Source: Fasciola hepatica (taxonomy: Eukaryota; Platyhelminthes; Trematoda; Plagiorchiida; Fasciolidae). Taken from it: a DNA stretch of 64,000 bases. The translations under genes and the position numbers were made by a program. The DNA lies in the NCBI GenBank assembly GCA_948099385.1, contig CANUEZ040000179.1, positions 12,736,501 through 12,800,500 of the forward strand, read 5' to 3'. Position 1 is the first letter of the stretch. Each line of letters opens with the position of its first letter. Shown piece by piece: positions 43,401-55,000 of the stretch. The notes under the pieces were generated by a model. That model was not told where the DNA came from. It saw nothing but the letters and a program-made list of their open reading frames with translations, and made no database searches.

Positions 43401-44700
43401 GTGCGATCTTTTCTGCTTGTAGTGTAGAGTTTCTTAACTTAAGCATATTGAGCCCGAGGGAAGCTACTTTTCGAAGTTGGAGTCGGACATCCTTGGCAAA
43501 CCCGAGTCTTGTGCCAAAGGTTCGGAATGTTTAGAAACAGAAGTTCATCTAGGACCAAGTGTGCCCAGCTGACATCCAAGACACTGGCACTCCAATCAGT
43601 GACGATTAGCAGGAGGTCAGGCCAAAGCCTACCTTCCTATGGTTCTTTCGGAAAATCAGATATAACATTACTCACCGTCTAATAGACTCCAAGGTCTGGT
43701 GGGCAGACAGCGTGCCACCGCCTGTCCAGAATCACGGACGAGGTTGGAGTCATCGAGACAGAAAGCGCGTGATCAGCTCTGCAGAATCAAAGATGAGTGG
43801 AGCCAGTCAAGCAGATCAGTAAACCATTTCGTGACCAGTAGTAGCTTGAACCAACCGAAGTCGAATCAACCGTTCCGGGTGCAAACAGGCCAAAAGGCCA
43901 AAGAGCCATTAGTGTTTATCAAGTGCACCAATTATTTTTCAGGGAAGGATTTGGCTAAGATAGCCACACATCTTACGCAAACGATCAATTTTGTACCAAT
44001 GAACTGAGACGGTTCAAAGGCAAAAGAGTCTTATCACGAGAAGTAGCATGCGGTGGAAGAACAGTCAGTCCACACTGAACACGCGCCATCGACCAGCTGT
44101 GGAGTTTGCTAATGATCAGGAGTCACTGGAGCACCATCTTGGTTAGCCACGTCGAGCAGAGTAGTAGTAGCCCAAAGGAACCCAATTAAAAGACTTTCGA
44201 AGAAGCCAGATTAAAACGTGGAGAGATCTTTCCGCAGCACGCCACGATTAAAAGCAGTAAAATCAGTGGGACCAAAGCTTTACCATCTCGAGAACTCCAA
44301 GTTTCACTCCACAATGGTTGAATAATAACACTTACACTTTATTTGTTGACTTGAGCGACAAGACCGTGTTGACAACGTTGACCAAGACTGATTCGCGATT
44401 CAAACAAACGTCCACATTTGCAAGCGAAACCAAGTTCAGCTTAAACCACGCCAGAGTTTGAACCAGATGAACAACCACCACTTGCCTCGCGAGGAGCAGA
44501 AGACTCCACCGAGAGGTGGAGATACCACATAAATTGATTACATAATAGTCATCCGTGATCCTGAACGGGCGACTGGCTCTTCCTTGGTTACATTTAGCCC
44601 CAGCCGAAGCCGAAACTAGACCACTCCCAGCAGAACCACGAAGGGGCTTTCAATACTAATAACTACAAGTCAGATAATCATAGCTACTCCCATTCAATAC
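43400..44700. mobile_element. Possible 5' part of the R2-like element or another repeat
   Basis: Base composition stays richer in G+C than the flanks up to about 44.7 kb. No motif was recognised and reading frames are broken. Confidence 0.3.
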
Positions 44701-45753
44701 GTATCAGCGAAGACCACATCAGCTTTTAAAAGGATCTCTTCATTAAATGTTCATACTGAAAAAGTTTCTTATATATATTTATGTAAAATTCACCTGGTAG
44801 TTAACAAACCGGTCACATCATACACCTCAGTGATTGTCACGCTAGTTGTACCTTGGTGCTGTGAAGACATCGATCACGAAACTTGATTATTCTGTTTCCA
44901 TTACGATATCATCCATAGAAAGCATACAAACAATGAGTGATAGATACATCATACCACTGTGATTTGAGACGACACCTTCAGAACCATCTGATCACCTGTG
45001 AACTCCGCAAATCTGCAGGTCGAAATTGAGCTTTTTCTAAAAACCGATTGAATTGCTGAGCTGTTAGTCCATGAGTAACCAAACAATGCTAATAACTCAA
45101 AGCTTTATGCCATGTCCGACGGTTAAAAGTGCAAAGACCGTTTGCGCAACATTAGATATTTTCTTTCTACATCTCACTGCTGCAGTTCGGAAATGAGGTT
45201 GTTACATACTGCAGCCCTTCCACAGAGTGTAGAGCGAAAATACTGAAAGAATGGATTTTTTCAATATTCTTTTAAGCTGAATTGGAGAAAATAAATCCCA
45301 TTCTTGTAATCAACAAGTCCTGAGTTGGAAATTCGTCTGCATTTCCAGTAAAGCTTTGATGTATTTAGAAAGGCCTGGGTACAACTCAAGTTTGATCACT
45401 GGACGTCAAAGTCAATTCGCCTTTTCAACTTTCTTCTCAGAATATTTAGAAGTCGATTGACAAAAGAAAAGTTCTGTTTGGCTGATCCACTAGTACATTG
45501 ATTCTATACTCTATATTTCCCATTGTTGTATTTGAACCAAAGATTCTTGCTTGACCAAAACTTTTGCACAACCAAACAGGTATAAAACGATTTTCATCCT
45601 GTTCAAAACCTAATGATTTGGTTCTTGAAGCTCCACAGTGTCTTCTGTTCCTCTAATTTGTGCATTGATTAACCTTGGACGACTCCGAAAACTGACCTAA
45701 AAGGACGTCTTAGCCATACTGGGTCATCCGTTATATTTGACAAGACGCGTCTT

Positions 45754-46065
45754 ATGGACCCGTCAATTCCCTTCATCGATCGACCACGTTTTCCGTCACT
45801 CTTCTGCCCGTTCTTCACTCACCTTCTGGTCATCAGATTTTTCACAATGTCTGAAAAAATGGACATTTTAGCATACAAATGGGAAGGAGAAATAAGTCTC
45901 ACGATAAGGGTTCTTTGTTTACTCTTGTCGATCGAGAGCGTGATACATATCAAGCCATTAGTAGAACTGAAAAAGAAATATCACAGCAAGTTAAGCTTCT
46001 CTGAAGGCTTAAAAATTGCGCTCCTTGTTGGAGGATGGTTCTTTCTTGGGTCATTGAAAGGGTGA
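45754..46065 (+). CDS. 103-codon frame, possible small two-span membrane protein
   Basis: ATG 45754 to TGA 46065, with a second ATG at 45847 that may be the true start (MSEKMDILAYKWEGEI...). Two hydrophobic stretches (IRVLCLLLSIESVIHI and LKIALLVGGWFFLGSL) are separated by a basic loop (ELKKKYHSK). No splice context was identified. It overlaps a minus-strand exon candidate (45850-45819); both can hardly be coding. Confidence 0.35.
   Translation: MDPSIPFIDRPRFPSLFCPFFTHLLVIRFFTMSEKMDILAYKWEGEISLTIRVLCLLLSIESVIHIKPLVELKKKYHSKLSFSEGLKIALLVGGWFFLGSLKG
45819..45850 (-). CDS. Possible terminal exon of a minus-strand micro-exon gene
   Basis: Acceptor GTCCATTTTTTCAG, then phase-1 codons IVKNLMTRR and TGA. 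The stop overlaps a consensus donor GTGAGT that would define a 28-nt exon. Confidence 0.45.
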
Positions 46066-46239
46066 ACAAAATTTTGTACTCAACCTTTCTGTTCTCAGGA
46101 TTAGAGCTGACGTACCGTGATAAATATTCCGTAGCTAAGTGATAATACCTTCGGTATTGGACTGCGCAGTATCTCACTTAGATCAGGCTAATTCTATGAC
46201 CTAGCACGATTTATTTTCCCCAATCGATAAGGAGTTCGT

Positions 46240-46900
46240 GTCATTCTGCGTGACTGCGGCGGGCTATGTTCTCGGTTTTGCCAACAGTTTCAGTGTGTAC
46301 TTTGACATGTTCCGATTGAAGCAACGATGCCTTCTGCCAATCAACACTCCGCCGAAATGGAAAGTGAGCTGTAGACAGTGACACTGGGATCAGTAAGACT
46401 GTTTGCGAGATTGTGGACAGTGTAAACTGGCCGTACGACCAGACACTCATCCGAACGTGTCCGTGACCACCACCCAGCTTGGTTGAACACTGGAGCAATC
46501 AAAGTAATTACGAGCGCTGTATGTCCACATCCTGTTCGGTCTAAACACTCAGTGAATGTGACCAAAGCGTTCCGGCCAATTTACTAAGTTCGAAGTGGAC
46601 AATCAAGATTGGAGAGCTGCCGTGTTCTGGCCACTGAGGAAGCAGTATGCATTCGTCTCTACAATCCCCCGTTGTGCGCCCAAAAACAGTTCGAGCAAGC
46701 TCTAAGGCTTCCATGGCTCACCCCCTACCCACAGGTAAGCCACAGATCCGTTGATTTGACTAATGACACCGCAGAAACCCACTCACGGTCCAGAGACGGA
46801 TCTAGGTCACGCAAGAGAGATCTGATTCCCTCTCCCACATTTAATTTTAACTCATCGCCTCAACCTGATATCTCTTCTGTTCACTTAACATTGTTCATAT
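46240..46900. repeat. G+C-richer segment, probable repeat
   Basis: The composition differs from the surroundings and several short frames overlap, but I recognise no motif. It contains a plus-strand CACAG|GTAAGC donor-like site at about 46735. Confidence 0.3.
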
Positions 46901-47109
46901 AAAAAGTGGTGCAATGACATGATTACTACTCACTGAAACGAGCTTGTTTGCCACCTTGTGTTATCCTCCTGAAGAGTAACCCATTGGTAGTCTGTGGCAG
47001 ACGCGATTGACCTGCTGCGGGTATTCCATGGCGTCTTCGAGATTTCCATTTATTTGCAATTGAGTAGTAGGAGATTAGATTTGTGTATAATATGATTCAC
47101 CATGCAGCT

Positions 47110-47300
47110 TGAACGCTCAACTCACCATTGAAAAGCATGGAAGCACTGTACAGCTGTTTCATCCTTGTTGGGAATCATCAGCAGTGCACATCGACCGAGC
47201 CCACACGGGGACTCGAACCCGGAGTGAACGACTGTGAATCGAACACCTTAACCGCAAGGCTATCCGGGCTGGTTCTCAACGGTTTGCTGAACATCTACAT
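47110..47300 (-). repeat. tRNA-derived SINE copy 1
   Basis: Minus strand reads CCAGCCCGGATAGCCTTGCG then GTTAAGG (A box), and later GGGTTCGAGTCCCC (B box), followed by a unique tail containing TGATGATTCCCAACAAGG. The head resembles a serine/leucine-type tRNA. It shares the tail with 24.7 kb and the head with 48.8 kb. Confidence 0.8.
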
Positions 47301-47744
47301 TTCCATTTATATGGGCAAATAAGAGTTTGTCTTGTTTTATACAACGAGGCATATTTTCTTCTCTGGAGAACTGGAAGAAGGCAGCTGAAGGTTTTAGATA
47401 GCCGTGTTTTACAGCTTTAATCTCATTTGAATCCTTTGGGGTGTGCTTAAGCAGAGTCTAATAATAAAATCACAAAGAGATTATCCCCAAAGTTATTTAT
47501 TCGGCTGACGCAACTAAGGTCTCGAATAAGGACACATGGCTGGAAGTTTGGATTTACTATATGAGTAGTATAGTATTTTATCTAGGCAATAGGACAAAAA
47601 TTCCCCCAGAAGCACACAATCATATGTCCTCGTTTTGAGGGTTAACCGTGTCAGCCGACGAAACAGCTTTGAAACAGTCATTGTGAGTAGTTTTAAAAAT
47701 GGACTCCTCGTCCATACTTGCTCCGTACAATTCGAGTAAGATTA

Positions 47745-47981
47745 CAGCTGTAAATCTACTGTGGAGTGTTCAAGTATAAAGATGGTAGAGCGGAAAAGTA
47801 CCGGTGTTATGCTTCTGAAGGACTTTTGTCTTGTATTCCAAGTACAAAGCAATACCACTCATATCATAAATTTTCTTCTATTTTGGCAAAGTATCCATCA
47901 CGTTTTGGCAATTTTCAATTGGAGAAATACTCATCCCATCACAGTGCTCAAATCAGTAAATCAGTGAATTGTTTCCGGTAA
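47745..47981 (+). other. Coding-like segment with two overlapping open frames
   Basis: Two plus-strand frames stay open for over 65 codons. One reads CGVFKYKDGRAEKYRCYAS..., the other CKSTVECSSIKMVERKSTG.... A short acceptor-like TTACAG precedes. Which, if either, is coding cannot be decided here. Confidence 0.3.
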
Positions 47982-48734
47982 CATATACTAAACACACTAT
48001 GGAAGGAATGATGGAAATCCATCGTCCCCTAAGTAAATTGGTAGCTGAGTTGACAAAAGGCAAGAGGCAGTTCAGCGCGGGTGGCATCCATGCTTGATTT
48101 CGAATGTCTCACAGGTCAACCATATTTATCTCTTAGTCCCAAATTTGTCGTACCTTTCAATCCTATGTTACAAAACTGACTTGGTGGTTACCGTGGGAGA
48201 AATCTCCACTCAGTTTATCAAGATAAATGAGCTAATATTTTCATAGTTCAGACAAGCCGTGGGTGTTTGGTTTTCTAGCTTTTCATGCTTGCGAGCTACT
48301 TAGATCTCTCGGGACTTAGGTAATCAAGTAATCCGGTTACTCTTCACAGTCTTGGTCAGAAACCGGGATGACTCAGATTAACCCCTCTACTTCTTTTCAT
48401 CTCAAACAACTGACCATTAAAAACTGTTGATAGAACAAAATCTTCAAAATCATCTTCTTCACTGATTTCAAAAGCAAAGTAATAGAAGTGGGGAAAAGTA
48501 GAAACGAATACTTTTCAAAATTATATTGAAGACAAATGGATAAATATCTTAAGAATCTGTCTAACGAAAGGAATAAACGATCTAAGACACCTCGTTCGCC
48601 AAACACGGTCATGCGAGTGTACTCTAGCCTCAGCCCGAAGTTTACACAATATCCCCAACTAGGATATTCACTAAGAGCGTGTTCTTTTCGTTGAATTTTC
48701 TGACTGCTAACTGCTAACTGGTCTCCTATTATCA

Positions 48735-48915
48735 ACGAGAAGCGCACCATTGAAAACAGTAGAGAGACAATACAGCGGTTTTATCTGCCCAGTTCGAAAC
48801 CATCAGTGGTAAGAATACACTGGGTTGCCACCGGGACCCAAACGATGGAGAAGGGGTTTCCGCTGACTGATTGTAATTCAGACACCTAACCACTAGTCTA
48901 TCCGGGCTGGGTCAC
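48735..48915 (-). repeat. tRNA-derived SINE copy 2
   Basis: Minus strand reads CCAGCCCGGATAGACTAGTG then GTTAGG (A box); the B-box region is decayed. The start and tail (ACCATTGAAAACAG, ATCAGTGGT) align with copy 1. Confidence 0.75.
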
Positions 48916-49320
48916 AAAGGTTTGCATAAGATCGACAACACTTGAGAGGGAGCCCTCTCGCCATTGACTGTAGCGTAGTAGAAACCTGCCACTTGCAAAC
49001 GAATGGACCCATTTGGTGAAAGGATTCTGCGTCGAAAAAAACAGCTGCAAATTGCATCCGGGAATTTCAGTGGTAAGTCCAGTGTTGATGCTGCAAGGTG
49101 AATCAGGGTGATTCCTAAATCGAATCTCCTACCGATCAAACTACAGGCCTGCTCTAATCTCGTGAAAAATGACGATTGTATTCTCTTCTTGCCCTCGTAC
49201 ATGACAGGATAGGGGCAGAAGTATTTAACCGTATATGCATAATAACTAGCACGTAGTGGCTCAGCTGTTGGACAGAAATCCTCGTGGCCTACTTTTATGC
49301 GGCTAGTAGTAGTACTCAAA
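48912..49320 (-). repeat. Probable repeat extension beyond SINE copy 2
   Basis: A continuous 135-codon minus-strand frame abuts the SINE and has the look of repeat sequence (G+C-richer, no splice context). It may be part of a longer composite element. Confidence 0.3.
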
Positions 49321-50320
49321 ATTTAGACGAAGCCTTATTTTTGTCACTACCCGTCTGTCACGAATATGACGAAATAAGAAATCATGAACGACTGAATTAC
49401 GGCTTCACTGAACTAATCGCTGATTGTTATCGACATATTTAAGTGATAACTTCTTTCAATCTGAGGATCGAGTGGCTTCTGCAGTTACCGTTTCTATTGT
49501 GATGAGTTAGAATTGATTAAATAGATTATCTCTAAACCAGTAGGGCTTGAAGAATTTATCTTCTCAGTAGTAGTAGCCTGTAAGCCTATAATTTAGGTAA
49601 TCATAAGGTGGTAACCTCTTCACGTAGATAGGTCTAGTCAAACTCTTTTCAGCTGATCACTCTGGGTCAAAAAGAGGAAAATTGCAGAGGAATTTTCCCC
49701 GAGCCGCTTTTGATGTCCAGTAATATTACTGGAAGACTCACAATACTGTATGATAAGGGAACTTATATTGCATGTCAAACGGTTTCCAAGAAACGATGAT
49801 GAAAGAAGATAGCGCGAACGTGGAAGATGTCCTGTGTATAGATATGAAGTTGGCATACCTTTCGTATAGACAAGTTGTGTCGGCAAGACAAACAATCTCT
49901 ATACTGCCAATAAAAGTGCTATAAATGGCAAGAAACGGATAAACGATGGACATAGATTGGCTATCTTGACTAATGGTTGGTGGCGAGTAACGAAAACTCA
50001 TAAAACCAGTTGAGATGAATCACCGAACGAAGATGGGAATAAACGTAGTAGAAGAGCATGACGAGGCTGTTTTCCACCTTCATAGTTATGTCAACTTCCT
50101 TTCTTGAATTATGTGCCTCGGGGTTGTGACAACGGTTTAACAGATTACACAAGCTATAGCATGGTCAAAAATTTCAAACGTTAGTTATGGCGCTGTAAAA
50201 AATAAAAAGCGCATCAACGAGGCACTAATCACTGATTATATCTCTGAGCTTGTGAGTATGAAACAAGGTTACACACTCACTATACTGATCCACCAATTCA
50301 TCCGAAAATTTAACATCACA
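49320..50320. other. Interval without supported gene
   Basis: Only fragmentary open frames. A perfect acceptor/donor pair on the minus strand at 49742 encloses just four bases and was rejected. Confidence 0.3.
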
Positions 50321-50329
50321 AAAAATACC

Positions 50330-51310
50330 ATAAGCACCACCAGCATCAATCACTTCATCATAATCATCCAAATCATCATCGAGATCATGGTCGCTATCCT
50401 TTGAACAACATCATCCTCCGATTCATCATCACCAACATCCGCATCATGGTCACCATCATCATGAACGTCATTAACATCACCATGAACATTAACCTAATCA
50501 TCATTATCATGGTCATCATCATTATCCGATCCGTTGTCATCGTATTCATCATCATCACATCCATCCAAATCACAATAACTATGATCATCCTATGAACCAT
50601 CATGAAAATATTCATATCTCCCATCCTACTCATCAACCAACTTATCTTCATCATAATCACCGGCAAGCGCATCATCTTCATCATCACCAAGGTAATCACC
50701 ATCCGAATAATCACTATCAAAATCAACAACATTTGAAAAACCCTCCCAATCGCCGTTCAAATGGTCAACCGAAATGTCAACAACAATAAGATCATCATTA
50801 TCCAAACCATTAACCGAATCCGAAATATCATCAATATCATCATCATGTCCATCATGATCGCCATAAATCCCATTATCTTATCTTCGACATCCTGAACAGA
50901 ATCATCTGACAAATTATCCCTCACCACCTCTCCATCTCCAACATCATCATTATCATCATTGGGATCCTCTTCATGATCATCATTCTCCTCCATATTATCA
51001 TCGTAATGGTTATCATCATTAACGAAATTCCATTCACCATCATTTTCATCATGGCCACGATCCAAATCATCCTAAATATCATCATCATTCCGACAGTACA
51101 CAGCATTATCGTTAGACGCCTCATCACAGTCAGTATGATCATGAACTTCACCATCATCATCCGAATCATCATCATCATCATCATCATCATCACCGTCATC
51201 TAAAATATAATAATCATCATAGTCAGCCGAATTAGCACCATCCTCATCATCATCCTTATCGTCATTTACTTTGTCACCTGCATGATCATCATCAAAATCT
51301 CAGTATCGTC
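50330..51310. repeat. ~1 kb imperfect ATC/GAT trinucleotide array
   Basis: CATCATC/ATCATC units with many interruptions run for nearly 1 kb on the plus strand. Long Met-rich or Asp-rich frames on the minus strand are by-products of the repeat. It ends about 0.6 kb before gene E. Confidence 0.9.
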
Positions 51311-51653
51311 ATTTTCTCGGTCTTCATCTTCGTCATGTTAGTTATCCTGGCGGTTGACATCTGAATCAGTACCTTTTATTATGTTCCATTGTCAGCACGG
51401 CTTTTGATTTCATCCGGGATACCTTGTATTGAAATATGGAAAACGGCCTGGTAGGTTAGTTAGGGATCGAAAAGTTTCTAGGGAAAAACAAAAGAATCAA
51501 TAAAGCTGCACTTTCTATGGTTTACCCAGTCACCTCCGGATGTGAAATCTTGAAATTTTTGGCAGATAAGGAAGAATTTTAATAATTGTTGTGGGCATTA
51601 TTCTGCGTAATATGTGAATCTTATCTGGTCTATAAAAGTATTTCGATTTAGAA

Positions 51654-51800
51654 ATGCACTTTTCGTCGGATACTGAACACTCAACCAACGCCAAATCTCT
51701 CCAATATGATAGCTGTTATTATTGTCATTATCATTATTACTATTATTTATATGGTGATTATTATCATAACTTTGTTACTAACAAAGTAGTAAAAATCGAT
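51654..51800. repeat. Short TTATTA/ATT-rich simple repeat
   Basis: ATTATT-type triplets (about 51711-51770) between the trinucleotide array and gene E. Confidence 0.5.
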
Positions 51801-51939
51801 CGCAATGATCAGTGGAGTGAACTTTCGACGGACTATGCACGGAATACACCAACCAATAGACAAACAGGTCATCGATATTGATCTTATATAAAACAAAATG
51901 AATGAACACATACAAAAAGGTTTTTTAAACAATTTTCAG

Positions 51940-52008
51940 TAGACTTGACAATGTACGCTTTCGGGTTGTTCTGCGCTGTTTTACTGACCGCCTATTCAGC
52001 TGGTGCGG
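51940..52008 (+). CDS. Gene E first exon (signal peptide)
   Basis: Acceptor TTTAAACAATTTTCAG ends at 51939; 11 bases later comes ATG 51951. Nineteen codons of textbook signal peptide, one extra base, then donor GTAAGC. Confidence 0.85.
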
Positions 52009-55000
52009 GTAAGCAAAACTATTCATGCACTTATATTTTCCAAACTGTTATCGAAATTTCGTCATAAATATTTTGAGAAAGTATAATTTTTCTCTGAACC
52101 GATTTTTTCTTATCAATTATGACCCAGCACGATATCAATTAGACATGACGAACCATTTTTTGAGGTGAATCCTTGTGGACAAACCCCGATTAAAATCATT
52201 TGATGACGTACTCTAAATCCATAGAGAAGTGACAAGGAACTGCCGGCGCTCGAGCTCACCGGGTTTCCCCGCAGATGGCCATCAAGGCAATATGGTACGC
52301 TGACTCCTGATCAGAGCAAGACATATTCGCATGGTAATGTGAATATCACAAGTGAGGAAAAGGGTCCTATCTGCGGAACTCTTCTCTAAAAGGTGTATTT
52401 TAGTTGAAAGGGTTAGGTGAATTTGTAAAATCTTAGTGAGGCCATATTTTGACATTCTCCGGGATCAGAGGATTTTCCTACATTAACTGCCATCAGGTGC
52501 CTAATAAGGATAAGCCTAATGTCTTATTCCACGAGAACGATCATCCTGCGAATTGAGACTACGGTGAAACGCACAAATTATTTTTTACTGGTTTCAAGAA
52601 GTGAGTTGTTGACGGGTAGTGGAAACTCATTTTCAATAAATCGGCCGCATCTAAAAATGTCTTCCCTTGCTTGATCATTTTCTAATTGCAGTTTCAATTC
52701 GTAGAGGTAAGTGTGAGAGTTGAAATTGGCTATCCGCTCAGCTATTCGTGCCGTATTTGGGCACGGCTACATATGGAACTGTTTTCTAGACTTGTATTCC
52801 TCAGTAAAACCGGCAAAGCTTGAGTGTTTCTATAGGATGCCTTTTATTCGAGCTCACCCCTGGGTTAACATGCACTGGCTCCCTTGATTTAAAATATTTT
52901 GAATAAAGTTAAATTATGATTTGTCCTGGAGAAATTCAACAACAGTAGTGTCAATATTTCTGACCTGGAAAATGCCATCAACATGTGCCGTCCAAGAGAA
53001 AGTGAGCACTTTAAAAATCCCCCTATATAGTTCAACGACGTAGCAACTATTAGGAGGTGTTTTTCCCCCTTTCGAGATGTGAGCTTTTCAGGAAAGAAGT
53101 GATTCGTCAAGCAATGAACTCAGTCCAGCAGGAAATTAGTATCAGTCGATGTAATTGAAAGTCACTTGCACAATCTATAAATACTGTTTCTAGTTTAAGA
53201 ATACGGCTGCTATGGGTTGAACATGTGGACCCACGTAATCGAGGGTACTTCAGCTTCAGACCTAGTGCCAGAACATAAATAATGAAAGCACCTGTTCCCA
53301 TATGGATACTATGGTTGCGATATGTGTTAGACACATGTTAAGGTAGGTGAATTCTCTAAAATTATTGGCCAAGTTGGCAAGTCTACCACATTGGAGGAGT
53401 GTCTTTGATACTCTTCCAGCAATTTTAATCATGCAAGACGTGTAAGACCTCCTTGATGTAAAGGTTCACGAAACTCCCCTTCCGCATGGTCAGAAGCTTA
53501 AGGCAAATAGCCTGGTGTCTGAATGAAAGAGACACTTGCATTTAAACTTTTCTTCGTTCATAGAGGTACCTCTCATGTCTTCCCCAGATGCCATGGTTAG
53601 ATCTAACGCTCCAAGTTTTAAATTATTTTCTCAGAAACCCCCACGAATAATCGAAATTTTTAACTGAAGCTAAGAACTTATTCACTGACCTCTTATGAAT
53701 AAAGAATAGTACCTATGAACCATTTTATCAATGGGTTCATGACATATTACCCTTAGTATTGTTCTTCCGTTACGTAGATCGTTTAGCCTAGCGAGTCGGA
53801 TATCAACGGATTGCTTTTTTAAGTTAACATGACACTGACCCCTTTTGTTACTAGGCGCCTACTTGCATAACTAATAGTCCACGGAAAGATAACAGTTCCA
53901 AATTGCACAAATTACCAGACGGAAACTAGGTGAGATAGAGGTGGTTACATAGACCCTCTACTTCAGATAGGGAGGGATTTGGCAGCTATGCACTTTCGCT
54001 GCTGATTCAAACGAGTCGGTTCATACCCCAGCATGTCGATGTAGTACTGATCAATGATGTTACTGTTGTACAAAAGAAACGCTTTTTGTTTATCGTCACA
54101 TGGTATCACGTCCTACGTCGAGTTTTCTCCCTGTTTTCTTGCACAAATTATCTGAGCATATACAGTTTTTACATGACCCGTTTTTTTATTTTACCGACTG
54201 AACAGTTATTTTTCGTTTGTTTTGTTAGACACGGCTTGTAAGCTTAGAGTTTTCACGTAACCAACCAAGTGGGCTATAATATTTCTCCCACGACTGACAA
54301 AATAATCGATTTTTGAACCACAGAGTAATTATATGTACGAGGAACTATGAAAACGTTTTTGGTCAGCTTTCTAAAGAGGCATTCAGGGAAGGCGGGCTTT
54401 GCCGAAGAACATCGGGAGGGGTTTCTATTGACTTCATCCGCGAGTCAAAGTATATAGCAGTGGATTTTAAAAATGCTTTCGGAGTTCAACTTGCTCCGAT
54501 TGCACAGTGAAGCTCTTCACACACTTCAGTTCACATTCCTGATGGGAGGAAAATTCAATATTTAACCTGCGCAACTTGTTTGCCAGTATTCGGGAAATAA
54601 CGAAATTTTCCAGATACTGAGTCTGTTATGATTTATCTAGACTACACAAGACTGTGAATACTGCTTTATTATAAGATATTAGGGGTAAATGTTCTTTTAA
54701 TGAGTATTCGGTCCTCATAAAAATGGATTGAGTGAATGATTTATGTGGTGATTCTTTATATCCGTATAATTAGTTAGGGACTTGATTTGTAGTTAAACGG
54801 ATTATTCACGAAAAAGCCATTTTCATATCACCTTTGAAAACCATAGAGACGTTGAAGGGCTGTTTCGTCTGCATTATTTGGAATAATCAAATATACCCTA
54901 ATGAACCAAGTTATATAATAATCGAAACTCCCACTAGTTACATACATAAATCAATAAATCTCTGCGGACTATTACCAGCGGAGTGTGATTTCTTGTTGAA

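Noticed and set aside
47118..47124. Donor-like GTGAGT (minus) near 47.12 kb
   Set aside because: It is part of the SINE consensus, present at the same place in other copies.
49742..49745. 4-nt segment between a perfect acceptor and GTGAGT (minus)
   Set aside because: Four bases would shift the frame; no partner exon found.
50300..50360. Hydrophobic start MLVVLMVFFVMLNF before GTGAGT (minus)
   Set aside because: It is built from the edge of the ATC/GAT array and ends in phase 0; likely a repeat by-product.
50394..51199. Long Met- and Asp-rich frames
   Set aside because: Explained by the trinucleotide array.
52274..52293. 20-nt segment between GTTTCCCCGCAG and GTACGC in gene E intron 1
   Set aside because: Length is not a multiple of three and the donor is weak.
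53855..53929. 75-nt segment with good acceptor and GTGAGA donor in gene E
   Set aside because: Open only in phase 0, with TAG at its end; phase 1 hits a stop after six codons.
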